Part shown: piece by piece, positions 17,624-27,328 of the stretch
Layout of the letters: every line of letters starts with the position of its first letter
How positions within the stretch are numbered: position 1 is the first letter of the stretch
Source of the DNA: 66-474 sp044464225
GTDB taxonomy: Bacteria; Pseudomonadota; Gammaproteobacteria; Xanthomonadales; Rhodanobacteraceae
DNA length: 38,399 nucleotides
NCBI GenBank assembly: GCA_044464225.1
Contig: JBIQLN010000029.1
Span: 1-38,399, forward strand
Reading direction: 5' to 3'
Notes under the pieces: generated by a model
Databases searched by the model: none
Seen by the model: the letters and a program-made list of their open reading frames with translations, nothing else
Told to the model about the DNA's origin: nothing
Position numbers and translations under genes: made by a program

Positions 17624-19482
17624 CGTCTTTCCCGCGCGCAAACCGTGTCGCGTGGCTGTTGTTGCTTCTGATTTGCGCCAGTGCGGGCGCGCGCGCGGCA
17701 ACTGCACCTTCACCTTCACCTGTACTCACCCTGGATGCGGCGGAGGCCGTTGCCTCAGATTGGAACGCGGTCAAGCCACCCGAAACCGGGTGGGTTCCGG
17801 TCAAGCTGCCGGACGACTGGTCGCATCGCTGGACGCGGCACGATGGCGTGGTCTGGTATCGATTGACGTGGCAGCAGACGCAGGCACGCCAGCCGGTCGG
17901 GCTGCTGCTCAACCAGGTCACGCTCGCCGACGCGGTGTATGTCAACGGCAGCCTGATCCATCGCGATCCCAACCTGGTCGAACCGCTTTCACGCAGCTGG
18001 ATCAAGCCGCAATATTTCGTGGTCGATGCACCGATCTTGCGCATCGGAACCAACATCTTGCTGGTGCGCGTGTCGGGTCTCGCCAATTATCAACCCGGAC
18101 TGGGCGTCATCAGCGTAGGCGATCCTTCTGCGGTGTATGCGCAGTACCACACCGGTTGGCTGATCCGCTACCAACTGCGCCTGTACAACCAGGCGTTTTT
18201 CCTGGCCATGGGCGTGGTGTTCCTGGTGTTGTGGCTGTTCCGTCGCCGCGACACGCTGTACGGCTGGTTCGCGGCGAGCACGTTGTTGATCGGCGCATGG
18301 GACTGGAACAACGTGGCGCCCAGCACGTGGCCGTTCGGCAGCACCGATGCGTTCCAGTCGTGGAACATGGTGTTTTACGTGGCGGGTACCGTCGCGCTCG
18401 CGGTTTTCCTGCTGCGTTTCTGCGGCAAGCGCTGGCCGCGCATCGAAGCCGGGTTGTGGGCGTACACCGGCGCGATTGTGCTGTGCGCCGCGCTCGCGCC
18501 GCACCTGCTTGGGGTGTGGCGATTCCAGCTCGCGCCCATCGACATCGGGCTGTACTTCGCGGTACCGCTGGTGTTCATCGGATTCGCGCTGCGCAGGCGG
18601 CAGCCGGACATGCTGGTCCTGGCGCTGTGCCTGGCGTTGCCGCTGCTGGCGAACCTGCACGACGTGCTGCGCTTCTTCGAAGTGATCCATGATCGCGCCT
18701 ACGTCGCCTCATTCACCGCGCCGTTCACTCTGATTGGCATGAGTGTGGTCCTGGCTTATCGATTTGCCACGGCAATGAGGCGGGTCGAGGATTTCAACTA
18801 TCAATTGCGCGCGCGGGTCGACAATGCCACCGCACGGCTGTCGGGGACGCTGGGGCGCGAACATGCGCTGGCGCTGGCGAATGCCCAGATCGGCGCGCGC
18901 CTCGATCTCGTGCGCGATCTGCACGACGGCTTCGGCGGCAGCCTGGTATCGGCCATCGCGGCGATGGAACACGTTCCGGCCGGCGTGAATCCCCGCGCGC
19001 ATGCCGTCGAAACGCTGAAGGGCCTGCGCGACGACTTGCACCTCGTCCTCAACACGACCACGCACGCCGTCAGTGGCGATCTTCTGGAATCGCTGGAATC
19101 CCTGCGACATCGTTGGAGCGACCGGCTGGATGCCGCAGGCATCGCCAGTCATTGGCGGTTGGCGGACATCGATCGCGTGCAACTCCCGCCCGGACTGAGT
19201 CTGGATGCATTGCGCTTCATCCAGGAAGCACTCACCAATGCGCTGAAGCACAGCGGCGCAGAGCACGTGCACGTCGAGGTGCGGGGCTCGGGTGCGATGC
19301 TGCGTGTCGAGATCCACGACGACGGCTGCGGTTTCGATGCATCGTCGCATCCCGATGGCACCGGTCTGGCGAGCCTCGCGTCGCGTGCCCGCCGGCTGGA
19401 CGCAACATTCGTCATCGATGCTGCGCCGGGTCGAGGAACCCGCCTGCGGATGGACGTTCCGCTCGCAAGCGTTTGCGAATGA
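17620..19482 (+). CDS. Sensor histidine kinase, 7TM with periplasmic jelly-roll domain
   Basis: This 620-residue inner-membrane kinase starts at a GTG that overlaps the regulator stop (GTGA). Residues 1-~27 are a signal peptide; ~35-185 form a beta-sandwich with sugar-binding features (WVPVKLPDDW, VVWYRLTW, ADAVYVNGSLIH), like the 7TMR-DISM extracellular domains. About seven hydrophobic segments follow (~190-390). The kinase core is of the HisKA_3/NarX type: phosphoacceptor H435 in VRDLHDGFGGSL, then a HATPase with an N-box (FIQEALTNALKHSG), DDGCGFD and GTGLASLASRARRLD. It should phosphorylate the adjacent regulator. The periplasmic domain suggests a carbohydrate or cell-surface signal, which is inference. 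Confidence 0.93.
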   Translation: MTSFPRANRVAWLLLLLICASAGARAATAPSPSPVLTLDAAEAVASDWNAVKPPETGWVPVKLPDDWSHRWTRHDGVVWYRLTWQQTQARQPVGLLLNQVTLADAVYVNGSLIHRDPNLVEPLSRSWIKPQYFVVDAPILRIGTNILLVRVSGLANYQPGLGVISVGDPSAVYAQYHTGWLIRYQLRLYNQAFFLAMGVVFLVLWLFRRRDTLYGWFAASTLLIGAWDWNNVAPSTWPFGSTDAFQSWNMVFYVAGTVALAVFLLRFCGKRWPRIEAGLWAYTGAIVLCAALAPHLLGVWRFQLAPIDIGLYFAVPLVFIGFALRRRQPDMLVLALCLALPLLANLHDVLRFFEVIHDRAYVASFTAPFTLIGMSVVLAYRFATAMRRVEDFNYQLRARVDNATARLSGTLGREHALALANAQIGARLDLVRDLHDGFGGSLVSAIAAMEHVPAGVNPRAHAVETLKGLRDDLHLVLNTTTHAVSGDLLESLESLRHRWSDRLDAAGIASHWRLADIDRVQLPPGLSLDALRFIQEALTNALKHSGAEHVHVEVRGSGAMLRVEIHDDGCGFDASSHPDGTGLASLASRARRLDATFVIDAAPGRGTRLRMDVPLASVCE

Positions 19483-19533
19483 CGCTGCGCTGATCGCACC
19501 TTCGGCGGTTCGTGGTCAAATTTTTTTCGCGTT

Positions 19534-19559
19534 CATCCCCGAACTCGGGGATGTTTTTT
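19534..19559 (+). terminator. Intrinsic terminator after the two-component operon
   Basis: An eight-pair stem (CATCCCCG / CGGGGATG) with loop AACT is followed by six Ts. It separates the kinase from the ESPR/PEP-CTERM gene, so that gene needs its own promoter in the ~110 bases before 19668. Confidence 0.9.
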
Positions 19560-19667
19560 CGCGCTTCCCTGCCTAGGCTGGCGGGCATGGATTAGGTGAA
19601 CTGCGTCACATTTTGCGCGACGCGGCGTCACCCGTCCGGCTTTTGTCCATAGTCATCAGGGGGTCGC

Positions 19668-22400
19668 ATGAACCGCATTTTCAGGCTGGTCTGGAATCGC
19701 AAACTTCGCGCGGTACAAGCAGTTTCGGAATTCGCGCGCGTGGATGGCGGTGCCGGGACGACGGGCGCCTCGGGCACAGGATCGCGGGCGCGGCAGCATC
19801 CGCTGGCGCTTGCCTGCGGACTCGCGCTGCTTGGTGCCGGCATGGGATTCCTGCCGCTGTCTGCGCAGGCCGGCACCGCGCCCCCTGGTCCGCCACCGGG
19901 CACCCCCACGCTTTGCCCGGGGGGCTACATCGTATACAACGGCACCTGCCCGACTTACGACCCGCCACCGGACAATGGCCCCAATGGTGCCAATGGCGGC
20001 AGCGGCACCAACGGTGCGAATGGAGGCAACGGGTCATCGTCTGCCGTCGGTGCTGGCGGCACGGGCAGTAATCACGGCGCGACGGACGGCAGCGTGAACG
20101 ACGGCGGTGACGGCGGCGCAGCTGGCCAAGGTGCCGATGGAAGCGGCGGCAGCAGCGCGCAATACAGCCACGTTGGAGGCGGTGGTCGTGGTGGCGATTA
20201 TGGCGACAAAGGCATCGGTGGGGGAGGCGGCGGTGGCGAGGCTTCAGGCGTTGGCCGTCCGGGCGGTGGTGGCGGCGGTGGCGGTCTGGGCGGAAGTCTT
20301 TCCGGTAGCCACGCCGGCGTGACCGCCACCTATCAGGGCGGCAACGGCGGCGATGGCGGCAACGCCTACGACGCCGGGATCCTTTCGCCCTACGGGTCGG
20401 GCGGCGGTGGCGGTGGCGGTGGCGGCGCCGGGCTGTGGCTGGGGTCGAACACCGTGTTCCAGACCAGCGCAGCGGTGACGGGTGGCCAGGGCGGTGCCGG
20501 TGGGGACGGTTTCGCCAACGAGAGTGGTGACGGCGGCGGCGGCGGCGCGGGCATGCTGGTTGTCGGTGGCGGGGCCGGGATCATGTCGAGCAGTTCCATC
20601 AGCGGCGGCACGGGCGGTGATTCGTCTTCAGTCAGCGCTGGATCCGGGGGCGCCGGTGTCTGGCTTGGCGGTGGCGGGTCGGCAAACACCTTGGCCACCA
20701 GCGGCTCAATCAGCGGGGGAGCGGGGGGGAGTACGACGGCCAACGGTTACGCCGCAGGAGGCAATGGCGGAACCGGTGTAAGTACCGGCGACGCGCTGAA
20801 CCTGACGTCGACCGGCTCCATCTCCGGCGGCAACGGAGGCAGAGGCGGCTCGTCGTTCGCAGGTGGCGGCAACGGCGGGAATGGCGCTGATGCAGTGGAT
20901 CTGACCACGGCGGCCGGTGGCCACAGTGCCTTCGACAACCATGGAAGCGTGCACGGCGGCAACGGTGGCCTGGGCGGTGCTGCCATCACCCTGGGTGGTG
21001 GAGGGATGATTCAGGGCGGCAATGGCGGTAATGGTGGGGACGGCGCGGTGCTTCGCAATACCACGCTGACCAACAGTGGCAGTATTACCGGTGGCAATGG
21101 CGGTGAGCGCGGCAACAGCATCGGTCCGGTTGTCGCCGCCGACGGCACGGCCGGCGTCGGCGTGCATTTGCTGGGCGGTTCATCCGGTACCAACACCAGC
21201 ACCGGGACCATCACCGGCGGCAATGGCGCGATGGGCCAGCAGTCCACTCGTGCGGGCGATGGTGCGGCTGGTCTGGTGCTGGACAACGGCACCACCTTCG
21301 ACAACGCTGGCACGATCGATGGCGGAAAAGGCGGCTCCGTTTACATCGAAATCACCCCGCGTCCGCAATATCCCGCGGGCATGCCCGGCAGCGGCGGCGC
21401 CGCAATCACTGCACTCGGCAGTACCACCGTCACCAACAGCGGCCAATTGACCGGTGGGGCAGCGGGCAGGTTCATGGGGTTGTGCAGGCCATCGCAGTGC
21501 ACGAATGCAGCCGCAGCCGGCAATGCCATCGATTTCACCGGCGGCGGCAACAAGCTGATTCTGGAAAAGGGCTCCTCGATCACCGGCAACGTGGTCAGCG
21601 CCGGCGGCGACACGCTTGCGCTGGGTGGCGCTGCGGATGCAGGCTTCGACTTGTCCGGCGTTCGTGCGGGCAAGTCGGACACGTATGCCGGCACGCAGTA
21701 CATCGGGTTCAGCAAGTTCCAGAAGACCGGGTCGAGCACCTGGACCGTGACCGGCGCGGGCGCCACGTTCGGAGGCGGGATCGATGTTGCGGGCGGCACG
21801 TTGCAGGTGGGGGACGGAACCAGGCCGACCTCGATGGGTGGCGGGACGGCGAGGGTGGAATCGGGCGCCACGCTCGGCGGCTTCGGAACGATTGCCGCTT
21901 CGACTCTCGTCGATGCGGGGGGAATCCTGGATCCCGGCACGGCAGGTGGCACCGGTACGCTCACGATCGATGGTCCACTTACCATGCTCGGCACGCTCGC
22001 CATCGACGTCGGTGGAACCGGCAGCGGCAATTTCGATTTCCTGGGCGTCACGGGCGACGCGACCTTCGGGGCGAGCAGCTTCTTCAACTTCGCCTTCGCC
22101 GGCGACAGCAGTCAACGCGCAGGCGACACATTCGAGTTCTTCGACGCGAATTCATTCCTGAACTTTGCCGGCGCGTCGGGCAACTTCACTTGCGGTGGTC
22201 TGCTGGCGGGTTTGAGTTGCGCGCTGAACATGAACGGCGACGGCAATGGCCTGGTACTGACACTCACCGGCTCGTCCAATGGCGGCGGCGGACCCCTGGG
22301 CGTTCCGGAACCCGGTTCGCTGGGGATGTTGGGTTTGGGGATTGTCCTGCTCGGCAGCGGCGTGGGCTGGCGCAGGTGGCGAGACAGCAGGGAGGCTTGA
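19668..22400 (+). CDS. Glycine-rich exported protein with ESPR N-terminus and PEP-CTERM C-terminus
   Basis: This 910-residue protein has a chimeric plan. Residues 1-~28 are an autotransporter-type extended signal peptide region (MNRIFRLVWNRKLR, VSEFARVDGG), followed by a hydrophobic segment and a likely cut at AQA-GTAPP. Residues ~100-620 are glycine-rich with recurring units around GSISGGNGG and LTNSGSITGGNGG, as in autotransporter passengers. Around 680-735 is a passenger-type strand repeat (FQKTGSSTWTVTG, then VAGGTLQVGDG), followed by further beta-helix-like segments. Instead of the expected beta-barrel, the C-terminus has V879-PEP, a ~19-residue hydrophobic helix and a basic tail (WRRWRDSREA): a PEP-CTERM sorting signal, normally cut by an exosortase. 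No exosortase is in the window. AGGGGG precedes the ATG. It lies after a two-component pair and is a likely cell-surface or extracellular-matrix protein. Confidence 0.93.
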   Translation: MNRIFRLVWNRKLRAVQAVSEFARVDGGAGTTGASGTGSRARQHPLALACGLALLGAGMGFLPLSAQAGTAPPGPPPGTPTLCPGGYIVYNGTCPTYDPPPDNGPNGANGGSGTNGANGGNGSSSAVGAGGTGSNHGATDGSVNDGGDGGAAGQGADGSGGSSAQYSHVGGGGRGGDYGDKGIGGGGGGGEASGVGRPGGGGGGGGLGGSLSGSHAGVTATYQGGNGGDGGNAYDAGILSPYGSGGGGGGGGGAGLWLGSNTVFQTSAAVTGGQGGAGGDGFANESGDGGGGGAGMLVVGGGAGIMSSSSISGGTGGDSSSVSAGSGGAGVWLGGGGSANTLATSGSISGGAGGSTTANGYAAGGNGGTGVSTGDALNLTSTGSISGGNGGRGGSSFAGGGNGGNGADAVDLTTAAGGHSAFDNHGSVHGGNGGLGGAAITLGGGGMIQGGNGGNGGDGAVLRNTTLTNSGSITGGNGGERGNSIGPVVAADGTAGVGVHLLGGSSGTNTSTGTITGGNGAMGQQSTRAGDGAAGLVLDNGTTFDNAGTIDGGKGGSVYIEITPRPQYPAGMPGSGGAAITALGSTTVTNSGQLTGGAAGRFMGLCRPSQCTNAAAAGNAIDFTGGGNKLILEKGSSITGNVVSAGGDTLALGGAADAGFDLSGVRAGKSDTYAGTQYIGFSKFQKTGSSTWTVTGAGATFGGGIDVAGGTLQVGDGTRPTSMGGGTARVESGATLGGFGTIAASTLVDAGGILDPGTAGGTGTLTIDGPLTMLGTLAIDVGGTGSGNFDFLGVTGDATFGASSFFNFAFAGDSSQRAGDTFEFFDANSFLNFAGASGNFTCGGLLAGLSCALNMNGDGNGLVLTLTGSSNGGGGPLGVPEPGSLGMLGLGIVLLGSGVGWRRWRDSREA

Positions 22401-22423
22401 GCGTCAACCGGAAGCTGACTTGA

Positions 22424-22453
22424 CGCCCCGGCTCGTCCGGGGCGCTTTTTTTT
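22424..22453 (+). terminator. Intrinsic terminator after the PEP-CTERM gene
   Basis: CGCCCCGG pairs with CCGGGGCG around a CTCGT loop, followed by eight Ts after one C. It closely resembles the terminator at 16547, including the upstream GCTGACTTGA. Confidence 0.93.
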
Positions 22454-22505
22454 GGGCGGGCCAGTGCGGCGGCGGAGCGGGCCGGTGGCTTCAGGGGTTC
22501 CCTTG

Positions 22506-22532
22506 TTGCCAACCATCTGTTGCAGCTACACT
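22506..22532 (+). promoter_or_regulatory. Candidate rpsO promoter
   Basis: TTGCCA (22506-22511) matches five of six -35 positions and TACACT (22527-22532) matches four of six -10 positions, but their 15-base spacing is short. TTGTTG at 22503-22508 gives an 18-base spacing. Position between the terminator and rpsO supports a promoter here; the exact boxes are uncertain. Confidence 0.4.
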
Positions 22533-22580
22533 ATTCGGCTCACCGACCCGCTTGCTTCGGGTCTCGACCATCCCGGCGGC

Positions 22581-22620
22581 GGCTTGTGCAACGGCATCTC
22601 GAGGTGTCGTTGCACAAGCC
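22581..22620 (+). promoter_or_regulatory. Large palindromic hairpin in the rpsO leader
   Basis: GGCTTGTGCAACG (22581-22593) pairs perfectly with CGTTGCACAAGCC (22608-22620), and the intervening GGCATCTCGAGGTGT continues pairing with two G-U pairs down to a small loop. The stem is close to 20 pairs. It has no U-tract, so it is not a terminator. It ends 53 bases before the rpsO ATG. S15 is known to repress its own mRNA through leader structures in several bacteria, so this is a candidate S15-binding or RNase III site. Confidence 0.65.
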
Positions 22621-22673
22621 ACGTGCCGGAACCTCGCTCCATCCAACACGTCCATCGATCGAAAAGGCTCCCC

Positions 22674-22943
22674 ATGCCGCTTTCCAACGAACAAACCAGC
22701 AAGATCATCGAAGAATACCGCCGGGCGCCGACCGACACCGGTTCGCCGGAGGTGCAGATCGCGCTGCTGTCCGCGCGCATCCAGCAGTTGTCCGACCATT
22801 TCGAGTCGCACAAGAAGGACCACCACTCGCGTCGTGGCCTTCTGAAGATGGTGAACCATCGCCGTCGCCTGCTTGGCTACCTGAAGGGCAAGGACGCCGA
22901 GCGTTACCAGACGCTGATCGGCCGTCTCGGCCTGCGTCGCTGA
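22674..22943 (+). CDS. rpsO: 30S ribosomal protein S15
   Basis: This 89-residue primary rRNA-binding protein joins the 16S rRNA central domain early in 30S assembly. The S15 signature is clear: APTDTGSPEVQIALLSARI, LSDHFESHKKDHHSRRGL and MVNHRRRLLGYLK, ending IGRLGLRR. Length is normal. It is followed at 106 bases by pnp, the classic rpsO-pnp order. An unusual long hairpin sits in its leader (22581-22620). Confidence 0.98.
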   Translation: MPLSNEQTSKIIEEYRRAPTDTGSPEVQIALLSARIQQLSDHFESHKKDHHSRRGLLKMVNHRRRLLGYLKGKDAERYQTLIGRLGLRR

Positions 22944-23049
22944 GCGACACGCACCATTCGAACCTGCACGCCGGCAGCCGTCGTATCCGAACGCTAGCCG
23001 GCTGATCGCGTTTGCCGAGCGCGAACGCACAAACCAAAGGACAACTCCC

Positions 23050-25155
<2,106 letters not shown>

Positions 25156-25182
25156 GCGTTCGCGTTCCAGGGGGTTCCGCAG

Positions 25183-25212
25183 GAAAACGGGCCGCGAGGC
25201 CCGTTTTCTTTT
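25183..25212 (+). terminator. Intrinsic terminator after pnp
   Basis: An A-rich stem (AAAACGGGCC / GGCCCGTTTT) with a GCGA tetraloop is followed by CTTTT. The A-tract on the 5' side could also let it act on the opposite strand. Confidence 0.92.
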
Positions 25213-25477
25213 CATCTCGCCTGACCCGTCATTGGTGTGGGCGAAACAGGCGGCTCGGCAGTCGAATGTTGCGTCGTTCCGCGGTATCGCCAATGTGGCC
25301 GCGGCGTCCGACTGCCGGATGGCGTGCTCGCAGTCAAACAGCAGCATCCCTGCCGATGGTTCCGGCAACTGAACCACGGGTTCGCTGCCTCTTCCGCTTT
25401 GCAGGGAAACGGTTAGACTCGCCCCGACGGGCGACGCCGGAAGGTCCGACGCCCCCGCGGACGGCAGGAGGCGTTGC
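25213..25477. other. Upstream region of the 2-oxoacid oxidoreductase operon
   Basis: No gene is seen between the pnp terminator and the GTG at 25478. The operon promoter must lie here; TTAGACT near 25413 is a possible -10 box but no good -35 is spaced from it. AGGAGG at 25466-25471 is a strong ribosome binding site for the next gene. Confidence 0.45.
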
Positions 25478-27328
25478 GTGCAACCCACCGATATCCGCAA
25501 TCCGCAGTATTTCCACAAGGTGGTGGACTGCCAGTGGGCGTGCCCGGCGCACACGCGCGTGCCCGAATACATCCGGCTGATCGCGGCCGGTCGCTACGAC
25601 GATGCCTATCTGCTGAACTGGGATTCCAACGTGTTTCCCGGCATCCTCGGCCGCACCTGCGATCGGCCCTGCGAGCCCGCCTGCAGGCGCGGACGCGTCG
25701 AGGAATCGAACGGCGAGAAACCTGAACCGGTCGCGATCTGCCGGCTGAAGCGCGTCGCCGCCGACAACCGCAGCGAAGGCATCGAAGCACGCATGCGGTC
25801 GCGCTTGCCCGAGCGTATTCCCGGTGCAGAAAAGTTCCGGATTGCATGTGTGGGCGCCGGGCCGGCATCGCTCGCACTGGCGCGCGACCTCGCGCCGCTG
25901 GGGTACAAGGTCACGATATTCGAAGCAGACGCCAAGGGCGGCGGCTTCATGCGCACGCAGGTACCGCGTTTCCGTTTGCCCGAACACGTGATCGACGAGG
26001 AAGTCGGCTACATCCTTGACCTGGGCGTCGAATTCGTCGGCAACCGACGCATCGATTCGCTGCGCAAGCTGTTGGACGAAAACTTCGATGCTGTCCTGGT
26101 CGGCTGCGGCGCGCCGCGCGGGCGGGACCTGCACATTCCGGGGCGCGACGAAAACACCGACAAGATCCACGTGGGCATCGAATGGCTGGCCTCGGTGTAT
26201 TTCGGGCACGTGAAGAAGGTCGGCAGGCGCGTGATCGTGCTGGGCGGCGGCAATACCGCAATGGACTGCTGCCGCAGCGCGCGTCGGCTCGGCGGCGACG
26301 ACGTCAAGGTGGTCGTGCGTTCCGGCTATGAGGAAATGAAAGCCAGCCCGTGGGAAAAAGAGGACGCCGGACACGAGGGCGTCGAAATCCTGAACTGGCT
26401 GAATCCGAAATCGTTCGTGCACGAGAACGGCAAGCTCACGGGCATGTGGTTCACGCCGATGCGCGCCGAGCACGACGCCAACGGCAGGCGCAAACTGCTG
26501 CCGACCGGTGAACCGGACCGCCTGATCGAGTGCGACGAAGTATTGATCGCGGTCGGGCAGGAAAACGCGTTCCCGTGGATCGAGCGTGACCTCGGCATCG
26601 AATTCGACGAATGGGGCATGCCGAAGCTCGACAAGCTCACGATGCAGTCCACCAATCCCAAGGTGTTCTTCGGCGGCGACGCGGCGTTCGGGCCCAAGAA
26701 CATCATCTGGGCAGTCGAGCACGGCCACCAGGCCGCGGTGTCGATCCACAACTTCCTGCAGGGCGGGGACGTCCGCAAGCGTCCGCCGCCGCTGACCAAC
26801 CTCGTCTCGCAGAAGATGGGCATCCACGAGTGGAGTTACGACAACGACATTTCTCCGGATGAGCGCTACGTGGTGCCGTGGGCCCCGAAAGAGAAAACGC
26901 TGAAAAGCATCAAGCAGGAAGTCGAGCTCGGTTTCGACGTGCAGACGGCATGGAAGGAAGCGCAGCGGTGCCTCAACTGCGACGTGCAGACCGTGTTCTC
27001 GAAGGACGTCTGTATCGAATGCGACGCCTGCGTCGACGTGTGCCCGATGGATTGCATCACGTTCACGCAAAATGGTGACGAGACCGACCTGCGCACGCGG
27101 CTGACGGCACCGGCGAAAAACGCCGAACAGGATTTGTATGTGTCGGAACCCGTCAAGACCGGCCGTGTGATGGTGAAGGACGAGGACGTCTGCCTGCACT
27201 GCGGACTCTGCGCCGAGCGTTGCCCGACCGGCGCATGGGACATGCGGCGGTTCCTGTTCGCGGAATCGTACGCCGGGCGCGGCGAGGATTACTCCGCGAA
27301 TCCGGTGCGCAAGAAGGTGGCGGCATGA
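25478..27328 (+). CDS. FAD/NAD(P) electron-transfer subunit with fused ferredoxin domain (GltD-like)
   Basis: This 616-residue flavoprotein starts at GTG behind a consensus AGGAGG. The N-terminus has a GltD-type Fe-S cysteine set (C18, C22, C61, C65, C69). A glutamate-synthase-small-subunit-like oxidoreductase fold follows, with an FAD Rossmann motif (RIACVGAGPAS, ~121-131) and an NAD(P) motif (RVIVLGGGNTAMD, ~251-263). The C-terminus is a two-cluster ferredoxin: CIECDACVDVCP (C512, 515, 518, 522) and CLHCGLCAERCP (C572, 575, 578, 582). Its stop overlaps the ATG of the KorA-like gene (ATGA), so all three genes are coupled. It probably passes electrons between the oxidoreductase and NAD(P)(H). 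It is often annotated as glutamate synthase, but no large subunit is present and the context argues against that role. Confidence 0.93.
   Translation: MQPTDIRNPQYFHKVVDCQWACPAHTRVPEYIRLIAAGRYDDAYLLNWDSNVFPGILGRTCDRPCEPACRRGRVEESNGEKPEPVAICRLKRVAADNRSEGIEARMRSRLPERIPGAEKFRIACVGAGPASLALARDLAPLGYKVTIFEADAKGGGFMRTQVPRFRLPEHVIDEEVGYILDLGVEFVGNRRIDSLRKLLDENFDAVLVGCGAPRGRDLHIPGRDENTDKIHVGIEWLASVYFGHVKKVGRRVIVLGGGNTAMDCCRSARRLGGDDVKVVVRSGYEEMKASPWEKEDAGHEGVEILNWLNPKSFVHENGKLTGMWFTPMRAEHDANGRRKLLPTGEPDRLIECDEVLIAVGQENAFPWIERDLGIEFDEWGMPKLDKLTMQSTNPKVFFGGDAAFGPKNIIWAVEHGHQAAVSIHNFLQGGDVRKRPPPLTNLVSQKMGIHEWSYDNDISPDERYVVPWAPKEKTLKSIKQEVELGFDVQTAWKEAQRCLNCDVQTVFSKDVCIECDACVDVCPMDCITFTQNGDETDLRTRLTAPAKNAEQDLYVSEPVKTGRVMVKDEDVCLHCGLCAERCPTGAWDMRRFLFAESYAGRGEDYSANPVRKKVAA

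Noticed and set aside
25478..27328. Calling the flavoprotein a glutamate synthase small subunit
   Set aside because: No large subunit is adjacent, and it has an extra ferredoxin domain and is coupled to KorAB-like genes.
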